A DNA stretch of 64,000 bases from Capniomyces stellatus (lineage: Eukaryota > Kickxellomycota > Harpellomycetes > Harpellales > Legeriomycetaceae), in NCBI GenBank assembly GCA_001661515.1, contig LUVW01000023.1:568301-632300 (forward strand), in the 5' to 3' direction. The translations under genes and the position numbers were made by a program. The notes under the pieces are model-generated. The model was not told the DNA's origin, did not search any database, and saw only the letters and a program-made list of their open reading frames with translations. This document shows, in pieces, positions 12,114 to 24,200 of the stretch; within the stretch, counting starts at the first letter, position 1; the number at the start of each line of letters is the position of its first letter.

Positions 12114-15100
12114 GCAGCCAGTATATATCTTTTATCTTTTATTTAGCGTTTTGCGTTTTGCTTTGTTGCCTTTTGCTTTTTTGCTTTTAATCTTGGGATA
12201 GTGACTTTTGAACTTGTGCTCGACTTTTCGAGAATTATTTTCTACGGATTTCGTCAATGTCTACAATAAAAATACTTTAGACAACTTTGTGAATAGATTC
12301 CAAACCGCTGTTCAAGATGACATTGGTTTCTATTCCCAGATATCACTTGGTTATGTTAATTTTTGTCTAGAGATGAATTAAAGTTTCACCAATATTATTG
12401 CGGTCCAATCGAAGAGTTCTTTAATATTATTTATTTTGCTGAATTGACTCTGTTGCCAATAAATCACATAAATCTAAAATCAAGGTCCTATCGAAGAGTT
12501 GTTGATAGATGGTCTTTTATCATAAAAACAACTGGACTTATCTTGGCATGTTTGTAATTGCGCTAGTACTGGTTATTTATTCCCAATCGATGATTTAATT
12601 AACGAGTAAACTGCATCCAGGTCAAATCCATTTGTTTTTCACAACATGCGAACAGTTTCTATGGATTGATGTAATCTGTAGTCTGTAGTCTGTAGTCTAT
12701 ATTCTCCATTTGAGAGGATAAGTATTGCCTAATAGCTGTGATGGAGCACATTGTTACTACTATTCATTAGTATTATTATCAAAACCGTTATTGTTTCTGG
12801 TAAACATCATGTGCTGATTATAACTCACAAAGCGTATGCATATGTGTGTTTAGGTTTGTAACATACTGTTGACAAACTTTATTTAAAAGCACTCAACCTT
12901 AATGACTCTTTGTATTGAGCTGTGATTGTCATGTATATCAAGATGAAGTATGTTTTGTGGCAGCTGACATAGCTTGTTCATTTGCATTGAATTATAATTT
13001 CATATATTCATCGGTGCTTTCGATTGAGTTTGTAAGCTAACCGACAATTTTTTTTCATTCCTGAACCAAATGGCAGTTCCTTTTTTTATTATTACTGATA
13101 TTGAGATAATTATTACTTTTGGCCAAAAATAACATCAACTTTTTGTTTTTCTAAAAGAGTTGAAATTGGTTGAACTGATTGAGCCATTAAATTGTCGACT
13201 TGAAACGCTGATCTACATCCATTTCGTTTACTTAATGGCCAATACTGCGACTATTGTTGTTAAACGTAAATAAGCAAACTTGCGATAAAAAGGAAAACAA
13301 AAACAAAAACGAACCTATAATATTGAGCAACACACACATATTCTTGGTCCATGAATGCTGCCTCTGTTACAACTAAATTGACTTAGTCAGCATCAACCTA
13401 GTAGTGGCTGGCTGAACAAATGATTTGTAAGTCCAGGCTTCTTGGTTTGGAGAGGCCTAGATTTAAGAATAAAACAGAGAACATTCTTTGCTTGGTATAT
13501 AGTGGATCTAAAAAGTGGGAAAAAAGCGGCTTTGATGAATAATCCGTGCTAGTATTTAGATTTGAGCTGAGGTGGGCATAGAGCCAATTTTGTATGTGCT
13601 GTTTACTAGCACGACCTGATTTGTTATTATTTAAAGAATTAAAGAGTGAGTTGGTAAAGTGTTTGTGAAAAAAGCAAGTTGGCGAATCGATTAGACTGAA
13701 AGAAAATATTGTCATAGATATTACTAGCGTTGAAGAGTGAAGAACTCTGGGATTCGTAGGCGTTTCAGCTCGAACTGACATTTTTGCTTTTAAATAAAGT
13801 AAACACCGCCAATTATTTCAAATTAGGTAGATTATTTCACTGCTTCCTATTGTATAGTATAAATTGCGTTTGTAATTTAGGATGTTTATTTGAGTTGCGA
13901 AAACGTCTAATAAGCCTCTAAAATATGTCATCTAATTTTTATATAAAAGCCGTGGTTTGATATCTATCTTTTTTTTTTATTAATTTTTTTGTCGTGCAAT
14001 TTTCTTTACTTAAGTTTTGTTATCGTAAAGCGTGTATTTATTTTTTTCAACTCGAAATTCCGTAGACCAAGTTGTATATTGAAGTGCGAAATACTTTATC
14101 AACGAACAGAGAAACTAGTTCCTGTGATATACTTTGGTTTGTTTATAATTAAACTTAATTAATCAAGCCGTTTGCTGTTTCAACTAGTAAATACAAATCG
14201 CCATTTCTCAATAAAGGCCATGACTGAGAAACAGTAGTAGAAATACGGTTAGAACAAAGTTAAGTGGTGGCCGGCCAAAATTGGCATTTAGTAAATATTA
14301 TTGTGTGTTGTTGGAAAAGCTATTGGCCAACAACCCAAAACGGTTAGATTGGCAAAACTAAACTGTGCATTTTAAAAGGAGCGAATTAAAAAGAAAGAAT
14401 ATTAAAAGCAAAGTAAACGAACTCTATTTTGCCATTATTGCAAAGTGTTTATAGGAAAGAAAGTAGGAACAAACTATGTTGGGAGGGGGGGGGTTTAATT
14501 AGCTGATGCAGTTAATGTCAAAATTGACGACTTTTAATCATCTCGTCTATTCAGCAAGAAAGTTGTGCTTGGTGAGAAATGTAAAGGTAAAAAAAGGCCA
14601 AAGTTCGGGTAGCCAAATAACTTAAGGCACGAAGAAACTTAAGTGATTACAAATTCGGCGTATTAAAAAAACATACCGCAAAACAAGTGAGGGCAGCCAA
14701 TGGGTATTGGTTAACAAATCACAGCCAATAGCCTAGCACAACTTAGTGGTAGTAAAGCTGGCAGCATTTAAACGAAAAAAATGGTTGAAAAAAGAAATAG
14801 AAGTTTTGAAATAAAGAAATAGGAGTAAAGGATTTGAAATGAAGAGAAAGAAAATAAAAATAAGGCTAATATTGTTTAGTAAAGTAGAAAAAAGTTCACT
14901 GATTACTCGCAGTGGAGTGTAAAGGGAATTAAATAAAGAAAAATAGCTGTATAATAAAATTGAAAGTGTAGTTGGAAAACACCAAGCGCACATTTTATTG
15001 GCTATGTATAAAACACAAAGTAAAAATAATAGAATCAGCTAGTATCAATTCGGTCAGGTTCAGATGAGTTTATTAATGAGGATTATATAATTTGTAAAAG

Positions 15101-15380
15101 TCTGCAAAAAAAGAACAAAAACAACAGATAAAACAACAAAAACACCGCCAAAAAACATCATAAAAAAACTTGACAACTAGATTAAAGAAACAAAAAAGAG
15201 TAACAGTAAAGTGAAACAGCAAAAAGAAGAAAACTGATGAGGTTGAAAAGCGTGTAAAGAATAGAGATAAAAAAAAAATAATATAAAAGAAAGTTTGCAA
15301 GACATTCTAAAGAGAATATATTAAGATAATCTTTTTTTTTCCCTTATTGATTAAATAACTTTATTCTAAAAAATCTAAAT
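12114..15380. other. Gene-poor 3.3-kb stretch with a possible coding relic
   Basis: Very AT-rich. Around 12170-12360 the plus strand has an open stretch with good amino-acid character that ends at a TAA. The next open frame (12363-12557, starting SRDELKFHQYY) continues in another phase, so this may be a decayed gene or unassigned exons. A 7-bp GTAGTCT repeat sits near 12672-12700 and a 9-G run at 14485-14493. A 127-codon minus-strand frame at 13398-13781 is Ser/Asn/Leu-rich with no recognisable family. I see no firm gene. Confidence 0.4.
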
Positions 15381-16079
15381 ATGCGTGCCTCAACATTTAT
15401 TACAGTAGCTTCAATTCTTGCTACAAGCAGCGTTGCCAACTATGCACCACACTGCAAGGTCGTAAACACCGTTTATGTTACAGCCAAAGTAACCGGAACA
15501 ACCTCCTCCCCAGTATACCCAGGTGTCACTACCACCACACCAGTATACCCAGGTACCACCACAGCATACCCAGATACCACCACTGCTGCTCCAGTCACCA
15601 CCACTGCTGCTCCAGTCACCACCACAACTGCTGTGTCACGTGAATGCACTCCAGGAGTAGAGAACCTCAGCATGTTCGGTGATTGCGTTGCTGTCAACAA
15701 CGGAAGTGAATTCTTGAACGGCATTGGACAAGAATGCACATGTCTTAAGGACGGTTGCGTTGAGTGCAAGCCACTCCCACCAGCATGCACACCAGGAGTC
15801 GCCAGCCCACAATTGGAACAACTCTGCAAGGATAGACACCCAATGGGTAAATGGATGAAGGGAGACCTCGAGTGCCACTGTGGAACTGACGGATGTGATG
15901 TCTGTGAAGTAATCCAGAAGCCAGTCTGCGTTCCAGATGTCGTTGCTAACCCAGCCAAAGAACAAGAGTGCAAGAACAGACACGGAGGACAAGACTGGTG
16001 GATGGAAGGTGATGTCAAGATGGAGTGCAGCATTTTCGGTTGTGAAATCCCATTCGGCCCAGAAGCCCCAGCTAACTAA
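15381..16079 (+). CDS. Secreted Thr/Pro-stalk protein with three Cys-rich repeats
   Basis: An intact 232-residue frame. Residues 1-19 are a signal peptide ending Ser-Val-Ala. A stalk of about 45 residues follows, made of short Thr/Pro/Val repeats (VYPGVTTTT, VYPGTTTAY, two AAPVTTT units) likely to be O-mannosylated. Three tandem modules of about 45 residues follow. Each opens with C-(T/V)-P-(G/D)-V and ends near a C-x-C or C-x6-C pair and a Gly-Cys; modules two and three share CK-(D/N)-RH and a WM-(K/E)-GD motif. Codon choice is visibly more C-ending than in neighbours, suggesting high expression. There is no obvious GPI signal. I know no named family with this module. A secreted wall or host-interaction protein is an inference. 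Confidence 0.8.
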   Translation: MRASTFITVASILATSSVANYAPHCKVVNTVYVTAKVTGTTSSPVYPGVTTTTPVYPGTTTAYPDTTTAAPVTTTAAPVTTTTAVSRECTPGVENLSMFGDCVAVNNGSEFLNGIGQECTCLKDGCVECKPLPPACTPGVASPQLEQLCKDRHPMGKWMKGDLECHCGTDGCDVCEVIQKPVCVPDVVANPAKEQECKNRHGGQDWWMEGDVKMECSIFGCEIPFGPEAPAN

Positions 16080-17187
16080 ATCCTGTACTAGCGTATTTTA
16101 GTTTGTAGTTCTTACTTTTTTTTCTTTTCAAATTGATTATGTTAATTTACTAATCTAGAATAAAATCATTTTTATTGATATCGAATTTTCGGGACTTTGC
16201 ATGTTTGTTTGTTTCTTTGCTTGCTTGTTTGTTATTAATCATCTCTACCACTGTTAACTTAATGATGTTGATGAAAAGGCTGACTATTTAAACACAGAAT
16301 ATAACTACTGCCAAGTGAAAAATAACTACATTACCAAGTTTTAGCCACAATAGTATTTTGGCACCCGACTTGGTATATCAATTTCTTGAATCTGATGAAT
16401 GATTTTCAAAAAATAAAATAAATAATAATAATAAAAGTAGCAGTTAAGCCCAAGAGAGAGAAGTTCAAACAATCAACCTTTTGCTGATTCTGTTGCTAAT
16501 AAACTACATAAACTATTTTAAAATAAATGGTATACAGACAAGAATGGCTTGGTGTAAATCGATGGGCAGTGCTGGAGTAAATGATCAACAGAGAATAATA
16601 CAATACTAGAATATTTATTTACCAGCAGCTCGCTCTAGTTTGGAAAGAAAATAAAAGTGTAAATAGAAAATAAAAGACAACCAAACTCCGTAAAACACCA
16701 TATCAATCAATATTTAAAGTCCTAATAAGCCACACTGACATTAAAACGCACAATTGAAAAAAGAATCTCCATTTAAGCCTAATGAACAATTGACCTATGA
16801 AGATCGGTAACAAGCATGCAAGAAAAAAGTTATTAAATTGCTAATATTTATAGAGTGAAATAGTTGTAAAAAAAACAGAATATAAGGAAATTTGGCAATA
16901 AACAAAGAAATTAAAAAAGGTAGCACGAGTTTATACCCTAGCAGTTATAAAAGCTACAAAAGACATGAATAGATATAGTAGAACGACCTTTTTCTCTATC
17001 CTTACACTATTTACATTTTATACCACATAATATCAAGTAAGAGTGTCATTGTACCTATTAGCATTCTCAATACAAGTATTGATAAAAATAAGTTGTTGAT
17101 GGAAACAAAAGAGGCAAACCAATAATATTAGTTAAACAGTAGTCGAACATAAACACAAGAGTGTGCAAAATCCAAACGCGACAAATA
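16080..17187. other. Intergenic DNA between two secreted-protein genes
   Basis: AT-rich. It starts with the 3' flank of the Cys-rich protein gene, including AATAAA near 16159, and ends with the upstream region of the GPI-type gene. No further gene or RNA is seen. Confidence 0.45.
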
Positions 17188-17820
17188 ATGAAGATAGAGC
17201 AAGGTGTTGTGGTATTGGGGTGCCTAGGAGTACTGGTAATGGGACTAAATATCGATGAAATCAAAGAAAAGAGAGATGTAGCCGTGAGAGCTGAAACAGG
17301 AGTAATCGGCAATAGCGCCGAGTCAACACCCAAAACAACAGTGATAGTATCGCTGCCTAGAGCAAGTATCAGTTCAACAAAGACAAAAGCACTGGAAACA
17401 GCGACAAAACCCGTGTCGTCAGCTGGGGGTGTATTGGGCGGACTTGATTTACCAACAGGTATCGGCAATGCGATAAACTCCATGTTGAGCGATGTTAACA
17501 ACGCAGTTGATGTAGCGCTCAATGGGAAGGTTGATAGCGGCTCTAAAAACTTAACCTCAAACAGTATCAAACCCTCAAGAAGTGACGAGGATATTATCAA
17601 CGAGCCAGAAGCAAGTGTTGGGCTAGGAGGATTGCTGAACTCTGTTCTCAAAGCTGTTGGTGGTAGTGGCGGTAATAGCAAAAACGAAACATCTAGTAGC
17701 AGCAACAAGGGAGGCGAGAAAGAGGCAATAGGAGGAGCAAAAAAAGGGAGTGGAGGGAATAGTAGGCGTGCTGAGATGGGGGCGCTGTTAGTTGTGGTTG
17801 GAGTGTTGATGTTTATTTAG
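17188..17820 (+). CDS. GPI-type secreted protein, function unknown
   Basis: The frame is open from 17161, but the ATG at 17188 is preferred because it places a signal peptide at the N-terminus (KIEQGVVVLGCLGVLVMG), for a product of 210 residues. A Lys-Glu-Lys-Arg-Asp sequence shortly after is a plausible Kex2 processing site. The middle is Ser/Thr/Val-rich with two similar Gly-Leu segments (GGVLGGLDLPTGIGNAINSM and VGLGGLLNSVLKAVGG), followed by a Gly/Ser/Asn-rich linker. The C-terminus is a small-residue stretch, two Arg, then a hydrophobic end (GALLVVVGVLMFI), the layout of a GPI-attachment signal. I infer a plasma-membrane or wall-anchored protein. I recognise no enzyme motif. Confidence 0.7.
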   Translation: MKIEQGVVVLGCLGVLVMGLNIDEIKEKRDVAVRAETGVIGNSAESTPKTTVIVSLPRASISSTKTKALETATKPVSSAGGVLGGLDLPTGIGNAINSMLSDVNNAVDVALNGKVDSGSKNLTSNSIKPSRSDEDIINEPEASVGLGGLLNSVLKAVGGSGGNSKNETSSSSNKGGEKEAIGGAKKGSGGNSRRAEMGALLVVVGVLMFI

Positions 17821-18232
17821 ACAAAAATCTATCCAAACCCTCATTTTAGAAAGTAGTAATGTGTCCAAAAAAGGGGGAGGGACAGTAATTTGGTAAATAT
17901 GTGTTAGTACACACCAAAACCAGGATTATTTGAATAGTTACTTTTTTTTTAAAAAAGAATTAAGAGGATAAATAAATAGATTGGTGGATTTATTTGTGTA
18001 AATATATATTTTAAAATGTAGCCAATTTTAAATAAATCTGTATACTTGGACGGCGAATATTTTCAAAATATACAAACCAAGTAACGAAAACACAGAAATA
18101 ACAAAACCAGTCACTAAAGCTGAGTTGATGTTGATAGTTCCATCATCTATTAGGTTAAAAAAGCAATTATAACTCGTTAAAAAAAATAAAGTTTGAAAAA
18201 ATAGAATTTGAAAAAGTCTAGGGTAAAAGAAA
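17821..18232. other. Intergenic DNA between converging genes
   Basis: Tail-to-tail interval between the GPI-type gene (+) and the THADA/Trm732 gene (-), about 410 bp and AT-rich. Nothing else is seen. Confidence 0.5.
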
Positions 18233-21200
18233 TCATTTAAAAGATAAAATATCGGAAATCAAGCCTTTAACCAGGGGATGATTGAAAATTCCAAAATAAG
18301 AGCCAAAGCAAGGCAGATCAAATGGTGTTTGGGCGTCACCATTTTTGTCGGTGGGAGTTGCGGAGAGAGAGAACTCGGCTTTGTGAGAGTGATGGGTTGA
18401 AGGTGGTGAAGAGAGTTGGTTTGAAGGTGGTGGAAGTGGCAAGTTGAAGAGGGAAATGTGGGACGATATGATGGAGCTAAAGTCCAGGTAATCTTGGTAA
18501 GATTTCAAGTGGACAGGAAAGATCAGTGAATGTAAAGAGAGAAGGTATTTGGTGTTGACAAAAGACAAGTAGATAAGAATATCTAGATCGCGTTGGTTGG
18601 TGGCAGGGCTGTTTTGTGTTTTTGTGGAGGGGAGGTTTGCTAGTAAGAAGTCAAACGAGATTTTTAGATTTGATTGTAAGCAGGAAAGCATGAGGTTATT
18701 AAACTGCAGCTGGTTGTGTGGTGTGGGTGGAGGGGTTTCGAGAGAAGATGTTTGTGTTCCAAAGTGTGAAAGTAGAGAGTTGTAAATATAGTTTGAGGTT
18801 TGAAAGTGGTTAATGTATATGTTTGGAGACTCTTTGTCAAAAAGAACTAGGTGCGCCGAGTTTTCAGTATTGGAGGAGTGGTTTGGGGTGGTGTAGGAGC
18901 CAAGGTTGGTGGAATGAGGTGAGGAAGATGCATAGTTTTGCAGTAGGGATTGTTGGTGGCATGTTATTTGGCTGATGAGGTTGATTGGAAGCACAACGTG
19001 GATGCAGAAATCTTCGTGGTTGGGAAAAGTGGCTGAGCAGCAATTGTGGGAAACAAATAGCTTGTCGTTATTGCCAATGTCGTTAGAAAAGGTTTTGGAA
19101 GGTTGGAAGCTGGAAACAAAGTTGAGGAAGTTTGGCAAAAGCTGGTACGCGGTTACAGATGAAGAGTAGTTGGCAGACGATGTTGACGAATTCGAACGAG
19201 TTGGGCTGGTTGTGTGGATGATTTTGTTGATAAAAGAGTTGGTGAAAGACCTGATCAAGTAGTCATCGTCAAACAAAAAGTAAAATAGCAGGTTGAATAG
19301 ATTGGACAGATCAAAGTTGTCGAGCAGCATGCCAAGATAAAGAGGTCTGGATTGGAAGGAATTGTTGAACCTGGAGATGTAGGTCAGCAACAAAGAAACA
19401 GACTTGATGGAGTCTTGGCGATATAGCAAGTCGTTGTTGACGTTTGACCAGTAGACTGAGGTTCTCAAGAAGCTTACAAGGCTGGGCCTTTCAACAGAAA
19501 AGTCAAATGTGTTTGCCAGCAAAATGGGGTTGTTTTGCAGGATTGTGGGTTTGGGAGAGTGTTGCAAAAGAAGAAGAATCGAAAGTGCTGACGAGTTAAG
19601 AGATAGGAGCTGCGATTTGACGGATAGTGGGATGAAAAAGTCAGTGACGTTCAGATCGCTTGGAGTAACAACCGAGTTGTAGCTTGGGTAGGCCGAGCAG
19701 TCACCAGAAAGGCCGTTGCTGCTGCTGTTTTTAGTTATGTAGCATAGAACTGAAGTCTGAGTGTAAATCATGTGAACCAACCCAATGTCGATGTTTAGGC
19801 TGTTGAACCGGTCAAGAGGGTTTAGGAATGAACTAGAGTTGTTCTTGTTCTTGTTTTTACTTTTATTTTTTGGTGAGCTGGAGATATAGTTTAAGAGTTG
19901 GATGTTGAGGTTTGTGAGGGTTTTTACTGCGAGAGATGTGGTAACAGGATCAATTCTATTAGAGTTCTTGTCGGTTGGGATGTTTGCAGTGTTTGAAGAT
20001 GAGCTTTGTACCAGCTTTCTGATGGACAGATCATAAAGACTGGTGTACAATGTTGACAGTAGTTCATTGTTGTTGTTGGTAAAGTTGATTGACTTGAATA
20101 TAGATTTGATGTTGATGTTTATGTACTTTAAAGAGTAGATGGCGACGTTATAGAATTTGTTGGAGGTGGCTAGCAGGCTGAGTAGGATTTCCAACAGAAG
20201 GTTTTCGTTGTTGGAGTTAGAGTCAAGAACATCGTGGTTTGAGTTGATGTGTCCAAGCTGGACATAGTCGGTAAACAGGAGCTTGGATTTGTGGTATGCT
20301 ATTTGGACTGACAGTTTTGCAATTTGGAGAGCAGATTCAGAGGAATAAGGGATCATGTCGGTGTTGTCAGACAAAGAGTGGTTGGCAGAGCTAGAGTCTG
20401 TGCCTGGTAGGAATAAGGGGACAGATATGAGGGACCAGATAGACGATCTAAAGGAGCTCTGGCATTCGGATGTAAAGGACACAAGCGAGTTGAAGTTTCC
20501 GGTGACAAATTTTGATCGCTGGTTGTTATTTTTGAGTTTGGTTAGATCGACTGAGATTAGGAGAGCAGCGATTTTAAAGTAAATGGAGCGGATGAGATCG
20601 GTGATGGATGTAGAGTTTGCGATTTGGGGTAGGAGTGGGGAGATTAGCTGGATGGATGTTTTGACAATGTTGAGAATAAAGAGGGGAGTGTCGATGCCAC
20701 CAGAAGTGTAGGAGTTGGAGAGTAACGGGGTGGAGAGGGCCTTGGCAAGGAGTTTGTAGACAGCGAGGAGTTTCCCGTGGCACTCGTTGCTGCAAAAGCT
20801 GTTTTTGGGGGAGGAAGGCGGGGTGGAAAGAGTTGAGTTTACGAGTAAAAACTTGATGGCCTGTTCAGTGTTGCTAATGGAGATGATGGGCAGAATGGCG
20901 TTGGCGGCCATGTTGCGGATGCTGTAGACAGGGGACAGCAATGAGTTTATGCAAATGGAAAGGAACGAGTACAAAGACACCTTGTTTGATGAGCACGGAA
21001 GGCTGACCGAAGAGGCGGTTTGATTGGGCAGCAAGAATATGTCGGACTCGATTTTCATAGGGGGAACAATTGCGTAGTTTGAGTCGATTGGCAGAACAAG
21101 CGGGATTGACGAGGTAGGCAGAGTTGGGGTAATGGTGTCGTTGTTTGAGGGCTTGAGTTTGGAGAGCAAAACAAGGCAGTTGTAGAGGCTTGGGTGAAGG

Positions 21201-24200
21201 CTTTTAGTTCCGTTGGCGGACAGCACGAGATTGGGCGAGTTTTTTGAGTCGTTGATTAGGTTGACAGCGGTTTGAATTTTTTTGTGGATGAGGGCGTGGA
21301 GGCCAACGAATTTAGTGAAGAGTTCGTTTCCGGTAATTGAGTTTAGCTGGCTGGACTCGACTTTGTTCTTTTTTGTGCCAAAGACGCGTTTGACTAGCGA
21401 GGCAAACAGCAGTCCGTTTGAGTTGCGGATTGCCCAGGACTTTGACTCAAGCCCGGTCAGACAAGACAGGAACGCGCGCTCAACAAAGGGGATCATGTTG
21501 CTGACAAGGTACTTGTCGTCAAACAGAACGCGCAGCATGTTGGTTGCGTGGACTTGGACAAGGTCAACATCAACGTTTTTTGGGTTTTTTGGGGGTGCGA
21601 ACGGGGTGCTGGCAAAACCAAGCAGCTTGTTGACGGTTGACGGAAGCAGGCGTTCGGTGCATTCAGGGTCACAGCACAACAGGCTGAGGAGACAAAATGG
21701 CCAGCCGGCAGACCGTCTGGTAACACCGACTTTGTGCATTGATGTTATGTGGTTGAGTGTTGCTGTGGTCCAGTTGACGATTTCTTTAGTTAGCGCTGGG
21801 TCTTTGGACCTGTAGATGCGCTTGCAGACAAGTTGGAATTGCGGGTAGACCTTGGCAAACGCGCCTTTATGGCGGATCGTGATTAGCAGCGTTTGGAGAC
21901 GCTTTCCAATGTCAAGTATACGCGCTGATTCCAGAAGCGCGCTGGTTCCTAAAGCCTTGGCTGTTGTCTGGTCTGTTGCGGGAACCGATGTGGAGATTGT
22001 TGCAAGTAGTTCGGAGACTTGCTTGACTAGTCTCCAGCAAAACGACGAAACCAGCTGGCTTTTGAGTCCCAGGTTTTCGGTACTGCCACGTGTGTTTTCG
22101 CCAGGCAAGTTGCCCTCAGGCGACGCGTTAACCAGCACATCAGTCACCTGGTCAATCAGCTCAAACAGCGTCGATACAAACTCGTCAATCAACACTCTCA
22201 ATAAATCAACAGTCTCCAAATCGCTCTGCACCTGCTGGCTGTTCCAGCTGCTTTTTTCCACAATCAAATTGGCAACACTCAACACGCCAAGTATTGAACT
22301 GCAACTGCCGGCTTTACCGTCTGTATCCGAGGAACAAGACGCTTGTAGCAGCCCACCAGTTTTGATCTGGTCTAGCGAGGCTTTCGAGCTGTCAAGCAGC
22401 TGGCTCAATACCGAATAGACAGCGTTTCTGCTCGGCTTGTTGAGTCCACTAGTCAATGAGTTTAGGTGCAGGTTTACGCGTTTGTTGTTTTGAACGGAAA
22501 TTTTGGTGAACACGTACAGCAGCGCCATTGACGCGCCGCAGTTATCCGACGACTTGAGGGTTTTGAACTTTGCCACGGATCTAGTCACGATCTCGTCAAC
22601 AAATTGCGGATTCAAACGCGAGATGTCTACATGCAGCTTGTTCAGCAGCTCATATATCAAATCAACGTTCTGTGGGTACGACTCTTCAAGCAGCAAATCA
22701 ACCAGAAACACAACCAAGTCTGGATTTCCAAAGTCCACACCCACTCCACCACCACCACTGCTGCTACTCCCACTTTGACCGCTGCTTTTGATGGAATCTT
22801 GCCCAGTCACACTGCAAAAGTGTGTGTGTAGCATAGTCAATATCTGCAAACCCATCTGCAAACCAACAAAACCCGACCCAACACAAACACACTCGTTTAT
22901 TGCAAACCGGTACAGCTCAGCAACAAAGGTTCGGACCACACTGATGTTGGATTCAGACCCCATAGTAATTGCGTTGTGCTTGGGTTTGTACTTTTCAATG
23001 ATTTTGCGGTTGTTTGCGACCAGGTTCTTGATCCGGAACAAATAGTTGCTGAGGTACTCGTTGATTCTCTGCCTGTACTCTGGCTCCGAGTCGCTGTTGT
23101 TTGAGTTTCTCAGAATCTGCATAATCAGTCTGGTTTCGGTCAGCTTGACTGGCTCCAGCACCCGGAACGAAAACGTTAGCAGCCCAAACAGCTCAGCCCT
23201 GATCCACAGATTCTTGTTGTTTGCCATGTCCATCATCATTTGGCTGATATACTCCTTTATCTCTTTGCTATTCACGCGCTTTTCTCTACGCTCGTCTGCT
23301 GCCGCTGTGATTGTATATGTTATCCCACACCCGCTACTAATCTCCTCCGTCTCCACTAGCCCCAGCTTTCTTGCTGCATACAGAACCATCACTATCGACT
23401 CTTGCTTTGCTGCTGCCGTCACCTTTTGTCTTTGCCTTCTTCCAAGTCTCGTTGGACACGTGCTTTTGCTTATCTTTTCCAGTTTTCGTTTGCCTAAACG
23501 CTGCTGGCTACCCGCAGACACCGCTATTCCACCCAGACTTTTGCCAACTCCCTCAATTACTGATTCCAAATCTACATCCAGCTCTACCTCAGGCTCTACT
23601 TCTGACTCTGACTCTGACTCTGAATCTGACTTTGAATTTGTCTCTAATTCAGACTCTGAATCCACCTCCGAGTCCGAATTGAGATCAAAATCAGAATCAG
23701 AATCAAAGTCAGAATCGGAATTGTACATATCTCCATAATCACAATCTGAGTCTGGGGCTTTGATCCACTTGTCTGAAGACTCATTGCCGAGATCCGATCC
23801 ACTTTGACCATCAATTTCTCTCCGTACGCCCAACTCACCAACATCGTTGGTTTTGATTATCAACTCAATCAACCGAACAACAAACTCGCTCCGGTACTTG
23901 AACACATTGCCCAGCAAATGCAAGCTGATCATTTTCCTCAACGAAACACTGCCACCTTTGTTGTTGCTTAGCATCGCCCAGGCAAACGGAATTGCAAACA
24001 CGTCAACGTCCAACGTGTTACCACCAGCCAACGTGCTTTCCTTGACCATTATGTTTATTAACGACGCTAGTTTTGGCGCCATCATTGCGTTTTGCATTCC
24101 TGCTAACGTCCGGATTACTATGTCTGGCTGTCTTCTTACGATTTGCGCTGCACCAAGTCTCTTGGCTAATGATGTTAGCAACGAGTACTTGAGCTTGTGT

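Noticed and set aside
15473..16033. 186-codon minus-strand frame with Val/Thr repeats and Cys
   Set aside because: It is the antisense shadow of the secreted Cys-rich protein, which has a proper signal peptide and module repeats.
23046..23738. 230-codon plus-strand frame with Ser/Asp repeats
   Set aside because: Antisense to the THADA/Trm732 acidic tract; the repeats mirror the Asp/Ser/Glu codons.
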